A DNA stretch of 64,000 nt from Sulfurimicrobium sp963741495. GTDB lineage: Bacteria; Pseudomonadota; Gammaproteobacteria; Burkholderiales; Sulfuricellaceae. Within the stretch, counting starts at the first letter, position 1. Each line of letters opens with the position of its first letter. The translations under genes were made by a program, and so were the position numbers. The stretch lies in the NCBI GenBank assembly GCA_963741495.1, contig CAVUID010000007.1, forward strand, positions 248,001 to 312,000, written 5' to 3'. The notes below the pieces were generated by a model that was given only the letters and a program-made list of their open reading frames with translations, made no database searches and was not told the origin of the DNA. Positions 44,301 through 50,915 of this stretch are shown here, in pieces.

Positions 44301-45310
44301 TTGCTTCTGTCCGTGGTGCGGATCCAGGCTGTAACGGAAAAATCCGAGGTAAAGCTGGGGAAACTTGCGGGCAGCGCCACATAATCGTTGCTGCCGTCGA
44401 ATACGCCATAGCCGCAGGTGCCCGGATTGCCGGCAATCGGGGCGGGGGGAACCGAAGCGGTGCTTGCGCCATTGACCGCCGTGGCCGGATAGGTGCCGAC
44501 ACTATCTTCCACTTCGCCCACAGACGCGCCCCAGCTGCTCTCATCGAAGCGCCACTCTGCAATGAGCGTGGGCGCGCAGGGGTGAGTTTCGCTGTACAGA
44601 GCGCTCACTTCGGCAGAATTCAGCGCGCCGTCGTAAACTTTCACTTCGTCGATACGGCTGGAAAACTTGTAACCGCTGTCCGACCCCCAGCCACTAATGG
44701 TCAGGGTGGAGGAAACAGTTGCATTAACATTATTGGGAGTCGATTGCAGCTGGGTGAGCGCCTGTGCCACGCCATCGATGTAAAGCTGGTTGCTGGTCAC
44801 GCTGCCATTGGTGAATATGGCAGCCACGTGATGCCAGCCATTGGCCAGCCCTGCCGAGCTGATGCCATACACATCGCTGCTGGCGGTGTTGAAGCCAAAA
44901 CGATTGCTCACCAGCCACAAGTCATGCCGAAACCAGCCGATAGGCATGACGCTGTTGGTGCCGTCCCAATACATCCAGAAGGCCACGCTGGTCTTCGCCC
45001 CGGCTGAGGTATTCACTGGCAGGCCCGTGACCTTGACTGTCCCGCTGCCGCCAAAAAAAGCGCCGTTGCCACAGGTGCCGGGGCTGCCTGCCCGTGCGGG
45101 CAAGGTATTGACCGGCGCGGGAAGCGGGCTGCCGCTTGCCGTGCCATTGAACGGCCCGCCAGCATAAGTCGCCGAGTCCTTCACCTCGCCCGCTGTGCCA
45201 TTCCAGCTGGCTTCTTCCATGCGGTACTGGCCGAGCAAGGTGGCGGCAAAACCGTTTGCCGCTGGAAGCATGCAGAAGAACAAAAGCCACGCCGCAAGCC
45301 ACCCACGCAT
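41396..45310 (-). CDS. mshQ: MshQ-like surface protein with three LamG domains and a DUF6701 region
   Basis: The protein has 1304 residues when started at ATG 45310, where a signal peptide (MRGWLAAWLLFFCMLPAANGFA) begins; an upstream GTG at 45469 would lie inside a repeat element. Three LamG/laminin-type repeats follow, beginning LLGQYRMEEASW, LIAEWRFDESSW and LLAEYRLEESAW. Repeats 1 and 3 are nearly identical, repeat 2 differs. The C-terminal 600 residues resemble the DUF6701 region of MshQ. In Vibrio mshQ is last in the locus; here it is between mshA and mshC. It could be the pilus tip adhesin, which is an inference. Confidence 0.85.
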   Translation of the reverse strand: MRGWLAAWLLFFCMLPAANGFAATLLGQYRMEEASWNGTAGEVKDSATYAGGPFNGTASGSPLPAPVNTLPARAGSPGTCGNGAFFGGSGTVKVTGLPVNTSAGAKTSVAFWMYWDGTNSVMPIGWFRHDLWLVSNRFGFNTASSDVYGISSAGLANGWHHVAAIFTNGSVTSNQLYIDGVAQALTQLQSTPNNVNATVSSTLTISGWGSDSGYKFSSRIDEVKVYDGALNSAEVSALYSETHPCAPTLIAEWRFDESSWGASVGEVEDSVGTYPATAVNGASTASVPPAPIAGNPGTCGYGVFDGSNDYVALPASFPSFTSDFSVTAWIRTTDRSKGGQRILIDDEKNTGGYGFSLGDGGAGRLRFFARGSSPIILDTPAVINNDTWYFVAAIADISAGKRWMYVYDTSGTQLSAVSTNFTGWGTDIGAASIGGENNASTEASASFRFKGNIDDVRVHTGALSATEIAALAAKAHACPVPATLLAEYRLEESAWIGAAGEVKDSSGNNRDGTTIGAPRPSPASVSPARPGSPGTCGYGGMPGTSSNGGAFSFSGLPVSTTPGAKTSVSFWMYWDGTNSVMPIGWNVHDLWLVSGHFGFNTGNSDVFGISSAGLANGWHHVVAIFTNGSVPSNKLYIDGAAQTLTQRLSTPNNANAYVNSTLRAGGWQASTGYRFSGRLDEIRVYNGELKPGEVSAIYLATHVCGGVIKPSGFNCVLSGADALTGRLYTKLAGAPFSFDVVALKDTNSDGVADGVETTYASDADKTVTVELVDGSGATACASRAAISPAVSQTLIFTKTNQPTEQGRKSAANMTVSQAYPDLRCRVTDANQSPSIVGCSSDNFAVRPSAVSLNVSPAMATPPSASATPTIKAGASFTLAASTSPAAGYAGSLLLDAAKLTAQITSQDATVQSGGIVGTLSPVSLTANASASNNASYTEVGYLYLAPGAFRDDIYTSVDQPSGCAATNSCDCVTDTASNANLADALASGRYGCSIGNMSNYSLGRFIPDHFDVSYNTPLFAPGCGATFTYMGQLFNYAVSPIVTVTAKNAGNNLTANYSGNFWKITNASLTGKAYTALSGMLDTSGVTGTDPVIVKNNDGTGTLTFSSGTGLSFTRPAAPTAPFNAEISLAINVIDEDAVSYPGNPARFGQATAGNGMAFSTGKTQRYGRLRLSNVYGSVSPLQMPVEAQYWSGNSWVKNSGDSCTALAGSNLLLTPSGWTAVPGALAGGSGIIALTPTAPGSIKVCADLAPDNGVACSATSANLPWLQSKWPGGAAYNNDPSATATFGIFSPEGRKGVYNRELY

Positions 45311-45461
45311 CCCCGTGAATGAAAAAAGGGAGGAAGATTCCCTGACAGTCGACGGAAGCGGCAAACCGTGGCTTATCACTGCTTCTCTCCTGTCTAAAAA
45401 AGGGAGGGGCTGCCCCCATGCCGCGTAATGTTTAATATCGTAAAACACGGGGGACGACCCC

Positions 45462-45640
45462 AATGGCACTTACTTAAGCGGTTCCATAATCGATGTAGGG
45501 TGGGTTAGGCACGTAGTTTGTGCCGTAACCCACCAGATGTGCCGCCAGGCACTCACTAAAAAAGCGTTGTGTTGCTACGCAACGCTTGGCGGGTTAAGCA
45601 AAAAACGCTAACCCACCTTTTGGCTTAAGTAAGTGCCATT
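45462..45640. mobile_element. MITE-like element between mshA and mshQ
   Basis: Perfect 18-bp inverted repeats (45462-45479 and 45623-45640, ending in ACTTACTTAAGC and complement) bound a 179-base element. Inside are three further hairpins: GGTGGGTTAGGCAC (45499-45512 with 45520-45534), AAGCGTTG (45562-45569 with 45580-45587), and GGCGGGTTAAGC (45588-45599 with 45607-45617). It contains no gene. No clear target-site duplication was seen. Confidence 0.75.
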
Positions 45641-45660
45641 CGGGCACGATCCCATCTGCA

Positions 45661-45702
45661 CCGGGCATTGCGCCAGTTTCACGGTCATGGCGCAATGCCC
45701 GG
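45661..45702 (-). other. Stable hairpin downstream of mshA
   Basis: Perfect 15-base arms (45661-45675 and 45688-45702, core GCATTGCGCCA) surround a 12-base loop, 33 bases after the mshA stop. A smaller palindrome CCTGAG-CTTG-CTCAGG lies at 45716-45731. No U-run follows, so it may protect the mshA message or partly stop transcription before mshQ. Confidence 0.75.
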
Positions 45703-45734
45703 TGATGATTACATCCTGAGCTTGCTCAGGAAAA

Positions 45735-46199
45735 TCAGTTGCAGTTGGTCACGTTGAGCGTATAAGTCGGTGCCGTGGTGGCTGTAGCTGCCGCATAGGT
45801 TACACGGCAATTGGTGGTGGCCTGGGCGCCGGCATGACCGATGACGTTGGTGGTGGCAATATTGAAATCCGCAACCGGGCTCAAATCCATCACCCGCAAC
45901 AGGCCGGTGCCGGCGGTGGTGCTGGTGCCGGTGGCTGAAGCAAAACCATACGCCGTATTTACAGTCACCCCGTTGATGGTCACCGTGCCCGTGGCGCCCA
46001 GCTGGTTTGCGGTAGCTGCTTTTGCATAGACCATCACATTGGCCGCCCGCAGCGACCCCTCGACACCCTTCATCACAGCCACTCTCGCGTCCGCACCCAG
46101 ATTGACGAACTTCGGCAACGCGGTAGCAGCAAGAATGCCGAGAATCACGATAACCATCACCAGCTCGATCAAGGTAAAACCTGTTTGTTTATTACGCAT
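45735..46199 (-). CDS. mshA: MSHA major pilin MshA
   Basis: This 154-residue type IV prepilin has the leader MRNKQTG and mature start FTLIELVMVIVILGILAATALPKF, with Glu at position 5. Two cysteines, one near residue 130 and one next to the end (NCN), can close the usual disulfide loop. The start at 46199 is preferred over ATG 46205 because AAGGAG is two bases from the latter and eight from the former. The gene is followed by strong hairpins, as expected for a highly expressed pilin inside a longer operon. Confidence 0.9.
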   Translation of the reverse strand: MRNKQTGFTLIELVMVIVILGILAATALPKFVNLGADARVAVMKGVEGSLRAANVMVYAKAATANQLGATGTVTINGVTVNTAYGFASATGTSTTAGTGLLRVMDLSPVADFNIATTNVIGHAGAQATTNCRVTYAAATATTAPTYTLNVTNCN

Positions 46200-46274
46200 G
46201 TTCATAACTCCTTTTGCTTGTTGATTCAGTTCAATAAAAACACCATGACTCTTCGGCCATTTGTTCCAGAAAAC

Positions 46275-46832
46275 CTAAAACCACTGGTAGGTTTCCACCA
46301 GGGTCAGGCGTATGCCGTTGATTTCCCTTTTATCGGCCGCTTGACCACTTTCTTTACTGATATTCCCATAGACAGGGCTGGCCTGGTAACGTACCCACTT
46401 CTTCCCCTTGCTATCCGCCACAAAGTGACGATCGTTGCGCACCAAGTATATCAGGGTGCGGTTTTCGAGGTCGAAGTACCAGCTGCCGGGAGGGATTTCT
46501 CCTGGCTTGGGGTACAGGTACTCGCCCAGATAATTTTCCGGCTTCTCCGCCAGCCAGTCCATGGGGTTGGACAGAACCATTTTCTCCACATCCTGCCATT
46601 TTCCGCGTACCAGGTATTCTGCCAATTGAAGGTGCAGGGCGCTGCGGAGTATTCCGGCCGTCTGTTCCATCGCGGTTTTTTCAGCGTACTCCTGGTAGCG
46701 CAATACCCGGTCCAGCAGCACCGCGCCCAGCGTGCCTATTATTGCAATGGCCACCAGCAGTTCGAACAAGGTAAATCCTCGTTCGCTCACGATAGCATTT
46801 GTTTGTGCGTGCCTGCTGCGTAACCTATTCAT
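46275..46832 (-). CDS. MshB/MshF-like minor prepilin
   Basis: This 185-residue protein carries a prepilin motif (SERG/FTLFELLVAIAIIGTLGAVLL) with a long 18-residue leader. A soluble domain ends with the RLTLVETYQWF segment. In Vibrio this position between mshG and mshA is occupied by mshF and mshB; the prepilin motif favours MshB, the length and tail resemble MshF. It lies 18 bases after mshG and 69 bases before mshA. Confidence 0.75.
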   Translation of the reverse strand: MNRLRSRHAQTNAIVSERGFTLFELLVAIAIIGTLGAVLLDRVLRYQEYAEKTAMEQTAGILRSALHLQLAEYLVRGKWQDVEKMVLSNPMDWLAEKPENYLGEYLYPKPGEIPPGSWYFDLENRTLIYLVRNDRHFVADSKGKKWVRYQASPVYGNISKESGQAADKREINGIRLTLVETYQWF

Positions 46833-46850
46833 GCACCGGAACGATGTTGC

Positions 46851-48080
46851 TCATTTATGAAAAGCCGCCTTGCCGAGATCCCAGATCGGCAGGAACACAC
46901 CCAGGGCCAGAATCAGCACCAGAATACCCAGGCCCACAATCAAAATCGGCTCGATCTTGGCGGACAGATTGTCCACTTCGTAATCCACCTCGCGCTCATA
47001 CATTTCTGCGACTTCCTGCATCAGTTCGTCCAGTTCGCCGGTTTCCTCGCCTACCGCGATCATTTGCAGCACGACCGGGGTAAAGACACCGGAGGCCACC
47101 GCCGTGCGCAAGATGCTGTCGCCTCGCTCCACGCCTTCGCGGATGTTATCGATCTTTCTGGCGATGAAATCATTGTCCACCACCTGTGCCACCACGCTCA
47201 AGCCTTGCACGATGGGCACGCCGCTACGACTGGTGAGGGAATAACTGCGGGCAAAGCGGGAGAGCGTGGCTTTTTCGATAATGCCTCCGACCACCGGCAG
47301 ACGCAGTTTGAGCCTGTCCCACTGATAGCGTCCTGAAGGCAGGCGCACATAAAAGCGAAAACCGTAAAACGCCCCTATCATTGCAAATAGCATGAATGGC
47401 CAGTACTGCACGGTAAAATCCGAGCTGGCAAGCAGGATTTTGGTCATCAGCGGCAACTCGGCGCCGAAGCCCTTGTATACTTTGGCAAAAGTGGGGATCA
47501 CAAAAAGGTTGATGATTGCCATTGCCACCACCATCGCGATGATGACAAAAGTGGGGTAACGCATTGCCGCCTTGATCTTGTCCTTGGTCGACTTCTCGAA
47601 TTCCAGGTAATAGAAGAGGCGCAGGAAGATTTCCTCCAGCATGCCGGTGGCTTCGCCCACCCGCACCATGCTGACGTAAAAAAGGCTGAACACGTCGGGA
47701 TGGCGCCGCATGGCGGCCGAGAGCTCACGCCCGCCGTCCAGACTCTCGCGCATATCCTGCAGCACTTTTTTCATGCTTTTGTTATGCGTCGATTCCTGCA
47801 GCCCGGCCAGCGCACGCATGATGGGCACGCCCGCCTTGAGCAGGGTGTACATCTGGCGCGAATACAGCATCACATCGACAGCAGTGATTTTCTGCTGCTG
47901 CATACGCTCCAGCAGGCCTTCGCCCTGCTTGCCCGGACCTTTGGCAGAAGGAATGATATCCACCGGCGTGGCGCCGCTATTGAACAACATGTCCGCTACC
48001 GCGGCGCTGTCGGCGCCTTCCTGTATGCCTTCGATCAGGTCGCCGCGGGCATTGCGGGCTTTGTAGGCGAAGAAGGGCAT
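46851..48080 (-). CDS. mshG: MshG, PilC/GspF-type inner-membrane platform protein
   Basis: This 409-residue polytopic protein has two GspF domains and three hydrophobic helices (about 175-195, 220-240 and 375-400). Typical motifs are YSRQMYTLLKAGVPI in the first domain and SLTSRSGVPIVQGL in the second. It connects the assembly ATPase MshE with the pilus base. An S23-type gene separates it from mshE, normally its direct neighbour. Confidence 0.9.
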   Translation of the reverse strand: MPFFAYKARNARGDLIEGIQEGADSAAVADMLFNSGATPVDIIPSAKGPGKQGEGLLERMQQQKITAVDVMLYSRQMYTLLKAGVPIMRALAGLQESTHNKSMKKVLQDMRESLDGGRELSAAMRRHPDVFSLFYVSMVRVGEATGMLEEIFLRLFYYLEFEKSTKDKIKAAMRYPTFVIIAMVVAMAIINLFVIPTFAKVYKGFGAELPLMTKILLASSDFTVQYWPFMLFAMIGAFYGFRFYVRLPSGRYQWDRLKLRLPVVGGIIEKATLSRFARSYSLTSRSGVPIVQGLSVVAQVVDNDFIARKIDNIREGVERGDSILRTAVASGVFTPVVLQMIAVGEETGELDELMQEVAEMYEREVDYEVDNLSAKIEPILIVGLGILVLILALGVFLPIWDLGKAAFHK

Positions 48081-48083
48081 ATT

Positions 48084-48118
48084 CAGCTTTCAGCCATCAG
48101 CGGTCAGCTCTCAGCTTA
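48084..48118. repeat. AGCTATCAGC-type repeat left of the S23 gene
   Basis: A run of CAGC-rich units (CAGCTTTCAGCCATCAGC and on) overlaps the 3' end of the S23 gene and encodes its last residues (KLRADR). Its complement-like partner lies at 48458-48498 on the other side of the gene. Confidence 0.8.
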
Positions 48119-48456
48119 TGGAGCAAGGATGTAAGCATTTTCTTCACTTCAATAGTATCAATTTGCATGGTTTCATAGCTTTCGGATTTCAGGTATCCCA
48201 AATCACGCGCTAACAGCAGATGGTATTCGAGTTCGCTTGCCGAACCCAACGCAATTTGGAGAAATCTCGCAAAATCAGCACCTCCATTTCTTCCACAGCC
48301 TTCGGCGATATTCGCCGGAACAGAAGCAACCGCACGTCGCATCTGGCTGGTCAATCCATATAACTCGGCAGCAGGAAAATTGCTCGTTTCCCGATATACA
48401 GTCAGCGTCAACTGATGCGCCTTTCCCCAAACCGAAAGATCACGAAAGTCCCTCAT
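48097..48456 (-). CDS. S23-type four-helix-bundle protein (23S rRNA intervening-sequence protein family)
   Basis: The 119-residue protein begins MRDFRDLSVWGKAHQLTLTVYRET and contains the family patterns LTSQMRRAVASVPANIAEG and LGSASELEYHLLLARDLGY. Family members form pentamers of four-helix bundles, and are found in 23S rRNA insertions and in variable intergenic places; the bAvd relatives belong to retroelements. Its function here is unknown. It interrupts the mshG-mshE pair, and both flanks carry the AGCTATCAGC-type repeat, pointing to insertion as a cassette. It is in the same direction as the operon, so it may not block transcription. Confidence 0.85.
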   Translation of the reverse strand: MRDFRDLSVWGKAHQLTLTVYRETSNFPAAELYGLTSQMRRAVASVPANIAEGCGRNGGADFARFLQIALGSASELEYHLLLARDLGYLKSESYETMQIDTIEVKKMLTSLLHKLRADR

Positions 48457-48457
48457 T

Positions 48458-48498
48458 CAGCCACCACCAGAAGCTGATTGCTGAAAGCTGATGGCTGG
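48458..48498. repeat. AGCTATCAGC-type repeat right of the S23 gene
   Basis: Units such as AGCTGATTGCTGAAAGCTG lie between the S23 start codon and the mshE stop. Together with 48084-48118 it bounds a segment of about 415 bases. Confidence 0.8.
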
Positions 48499-48501
48499 CA
48501 T

Positions 48502-50214
48502 CTAGTCCTCGAACTGATTGCTGATGCGCATCGCTTCCGCAACCGTTGTGCGCCCCTTGATCACTTCACCCACGGCCTGGCTGCGCAGGGTTTTTCCTGC
48601 CATTTGCTGGCGTGCCATTTTCATGAAGTGCTGCGGATCGTGATGGTTGGCGGCCTCGACCATCTCGAAGCTCATTTCCAGCATTTCGTAGATACCCATG
48701 CGTCCCTGGTAACCCGTGCCGTTGCAGTGGGTGCAGCCTCGGCCATGCTGGTACTGGTGCTGGTCCACTGCGTCCTTGAGTTCGAGGCGCATCCATTCAT
48801 GCTCGTAGGGTTTGAGCGTATACGTCTCGCTGCAGCGTTCACAAATCAGGCGCACCAGGCGCTGGGCCAGCACCACCTGCAGGGAAGTCGCCACCATAAA
48901 ACGCGGCACCCCCATGTCGATGAGGCGGATCGGGGTGCTGATGGCGTCGTTGGTGTGCAGGGTGGAGAGTACCATGTGGCCCGTCATGGCGGCCCTGAGG
49001 CCAATTTGCGCGGTTTCCTGGTCACGGATCTCGCCTACCAGAATGATATCCGGGTCCTGGCGCAGCGTGGAACGCAGCACGCGAGCGAAGGAAAGTTCGA
49101 TCTTTTCATTCACCTGTACCTGATTGATACCGGGCAGGCGATATTCCACCGGGTCTTCCACGGTGAGAATTTTGGATTCGATCGAGTTCAGTTCTGCCAG
49201 GGCGGAATACAGGGTGGTGGTCTTGCCGGAACCGGTCGGCCCGGTCACCAGCACCATGCCGTTGGGGCGATGGAGAATCTTGCGGAATTTTTCCAGCATG
49301 TCCGGCGGCATGCCCAGCTTGTCGAGCGTCAGAATCCCTCCGCTCTGGTTGAGCAAACGCATTACGACTGATTCACCGTGCTGGGTAGGCATGGAGGAAA
49401 TACGCACGTCGATCGATTGCCCTCGCACCTTGATGTTGAAACGCCCATCCTGGGGCAGGCGCTTCTCGGAAATATCCAGGCCGGACATCAGCTTGAGGCG
49501 CAGCACCAGGGCCGCGGCAATCTTGTTGTCGGCCTCGGTTTGCAAATGCAGTACGCCGTCAATGCGAAAGCGGATCTGGAGTTTTTCTTCCTGCGGTTCG
49601 ATATGAACGTCGGATGCGCGCACCTGGGTGGCATCCTCGAACATCGTCTGCAACAGTTTGACGACCGGCGCTTCTTCAAGATTGGTGGTGGCGCCGATTC
49701 CGCCGATGCCGCCGAAATCCACCACGGTATCGCCCAGTTCTTCTTCCAGCGCCTGAGCCAGACCGCTGATCTGGCCGGTGCGGCGATACACGCGGTCAAT
49801 GGTTTGAAGTAGCTGGCTTTCCGCCACCGCCGCGAGGTCGATGTCACGTTTTAGCAGGCGTACCAGTTCGTCGTAGGCGAACAGGTCGGACGGATCGGCC
49901 ATGCCGATCAGCAGAGTTGCTTCTTTATCTTCCAGCACCAGGGCACGGAATCGGCGCGCCTGGGTTTCAGGCAACTTGTTGACCAGCTCGGTGTTGATGT
50001 TGTAGAACTTGAGATTGATGAAAGGGATTCGCAACTGGCGCGCAATCGCTTCGGCTATTCCCTCTTCGGTAACGAAGCCATTTTCGATAAAAATTCGGCC
50101 CAGCTTGCGCCCGCTGCTTTTCTGCTCGGCCAGAGACTGCTTTAGCTGATCTTCTGTCAGCAGATTCTGCTCGATCAGGACCTCGCCGAGCCGAATTTTT
50201 TCAGGTTTGGCCAT
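48502..50214 (-). CDS. mshE: MshE, MSHA pilus extension ATPase with c-di-GMP-binding N-domain
   Basis: This 570-residue GspE/PilB-type ATPase powers pilus assembly. The N-terminal MshEN domain has two copies of the RLGxxL / L...L..A..Q pattern (RLGEVLIEQNLLTEDQL and KLGRIFIENGFVTEEGI), known to bind cyclic di-GMP in Vibrio MshE. The motor domain has Walker A GPTGSGKTT, the Asp box, Walker B (ILVGEIRDQETA) and a tetracysteine zinc site (CERC...CTHC). It is the first gene of the msh locus and is divergent from trmL. Confidence 0.94.
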   Translation of the reverse strand: MAKPEKIRLGEVLIEQNLLTEDQLKQSLAEQKSSGRKLGRIFIENGFVTEEGIAEAIARQLRIPFINLKFYNINTELVNKLPETQARRFRALVLEDKEATLLIGMADPSDLFAYDELVRLLKRDIDLAAVAESQLLQTIDRVYRRTGQISGLAQALEEELGDTVVDFGGIGGIGATTNLEEAPVVKLLQTMFEDATQVRASDVHIEPQEEKLQIRFRIDGVLHLQTEADNKIAAALVLRLKLMSGLDISEKRLPQDGRFNIKVRGQSIDVRISSMPTQHGESVVMRLLNQSGGILTLDKLGMPPDMLEKFRKILHRPNGMVLVTGPTGSGKTTTLYSALAELNSIESKILTVEDPVEYRLPGINQVQVNEKIELSFARVLRSTLRQDPDIILVGEIRDQETAQIGLRAAMTGHMVLSTLHTNDAISTPIRLIDMGVPRFMVATSLQVVLAQRLVRLICERCSETYTLKPYEHEWMRLELKDAVDQHQYQHGRGCTHCNGTGYQGRMGIYEMLEMSFEMVEAANHHDPQHFMKMARQQMAGKTLRSQAVGEVIKGRTTVAEAMRISNQFED

Positions 50215-50306
50215 CTTCGCCCCGATTTCTCATGTTATTTGTCATAAGTTAAACACATCTCATTGATAGTGTTAAATTAACGTTTTTCCAACCGGGACAC
50301 AAGAAA

Positions 50307-50771
50307 TTGTTTGAGATTGTACTTTTTGAACCTGAAATTCCACCCAATACCGGCAATATCATCCGTCTCTGCGCCAATACCGGTACGGCCCTGCATTTGG
50401 TGGAACCGCTTGGCTTTACGCTGGAGGACAAGCAATTGCAACGTGCCGGGCTGGATTACCACGAGTATGCCTCGCTCAAGGTACATCCGGACTGGGAAAG
50501 CTGTCTGGCACATTTTGCCGGGCGAAGACTGTTTGCGATCACGACCAAGGGCGCTACGCGCTACACCGATGTGAATTTTCAGGCGGGCGATGTCTTTGTT
50601 TTCGGGCCAGAAAGCCGGGGGCTGCCTGCGGAGATAAGGGAAAAATTTATGCCTGAGCGGCGTGTCCGCCTGCCGATGCGGCCAGAGAGCCGCAGTCTGA
50701 ATCTATCCAATTCTGCAGCCGTCCTGATTTATGAAGCCTGGCGGCAAAATGGCTTTGATGGCGGGGTTTAG
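50307..50771 (+). CDS. trmL: tRNA (cytidine(34)-2'-O)-methyltransferase
   Basis: This 154-residue SPOUT-fold enzyme methylates the ribose of the wobble base in tRNA-Leu. Conserved pieces are EPEIPPNTGNIIRLCANTG near the N-terminus, FGPESRGLP and LPMRPESRSLNLSNSAAV at the knot. The start is TTG at 50307, supported by the normal family N-terminus (MFEIVLFEPEIPPNTGN). It stands alone, divergent from mshE. Confidence 0.92.
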   Translation: MFEIVLFEPEIPPNTGNIIRLCANTGTALHLVEPLGFTLEDKQLQRAGLDYHEYASLKVHPDWESCLAHFAGRRLFAITTKGATRYTDVNFQAGDVFVFGPESRGLPAEIREKFMPERRVRLPMRPESRSLNLSNSAAVLIYEAWRQNGFDGGV

Positions 50772-50787
50772 CGCTAAACATGTATAT

Positions 50788-50806
50788 GGTGAGGGGTGAG
50801 GGGTGA
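50788..50806. repeat. GTGAGGG-type repeat, intergenic copy
   Basis: Tandem GGTGAGGGGTGAGGGGTGA lies just after trmL. The surrounding gap of 144 bases to the gpsA stop holds no other feature that I can support. Confidence 0.75.
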
Positions 50807-50915
50807 AAACATACTGAGTCTGCATTTGCATTTCACGTTTCACAGCAAGGGCGTAGCCCAAGCGGTTTCACATTTCACTTGTTCCATGATTCCGGGCGGC
50901 AATTTGCCATGCCTG

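Noticed and set aside
48097..48456. S23/bAvd gene as part of a diversity-generating retroelement
   Set aside because: No reverse transcriptase and no template/variable repeat pair is present; the protein looks like the plain S23 type.
45735..50214. msh genes as a type II secretion system
   Set aside because: The gene set (MshI, PilN-like, J, K, L, M, N, MshQ and several minor pilins) and the MshEN domain match MSHA pili; no GspC or GspL is present.
50215..50306. Sigma-54 promoter upstream of mshE
   Set aside because: I looked for TGGCAC-N5-TTGC on both strands of the divergent gap and found none.
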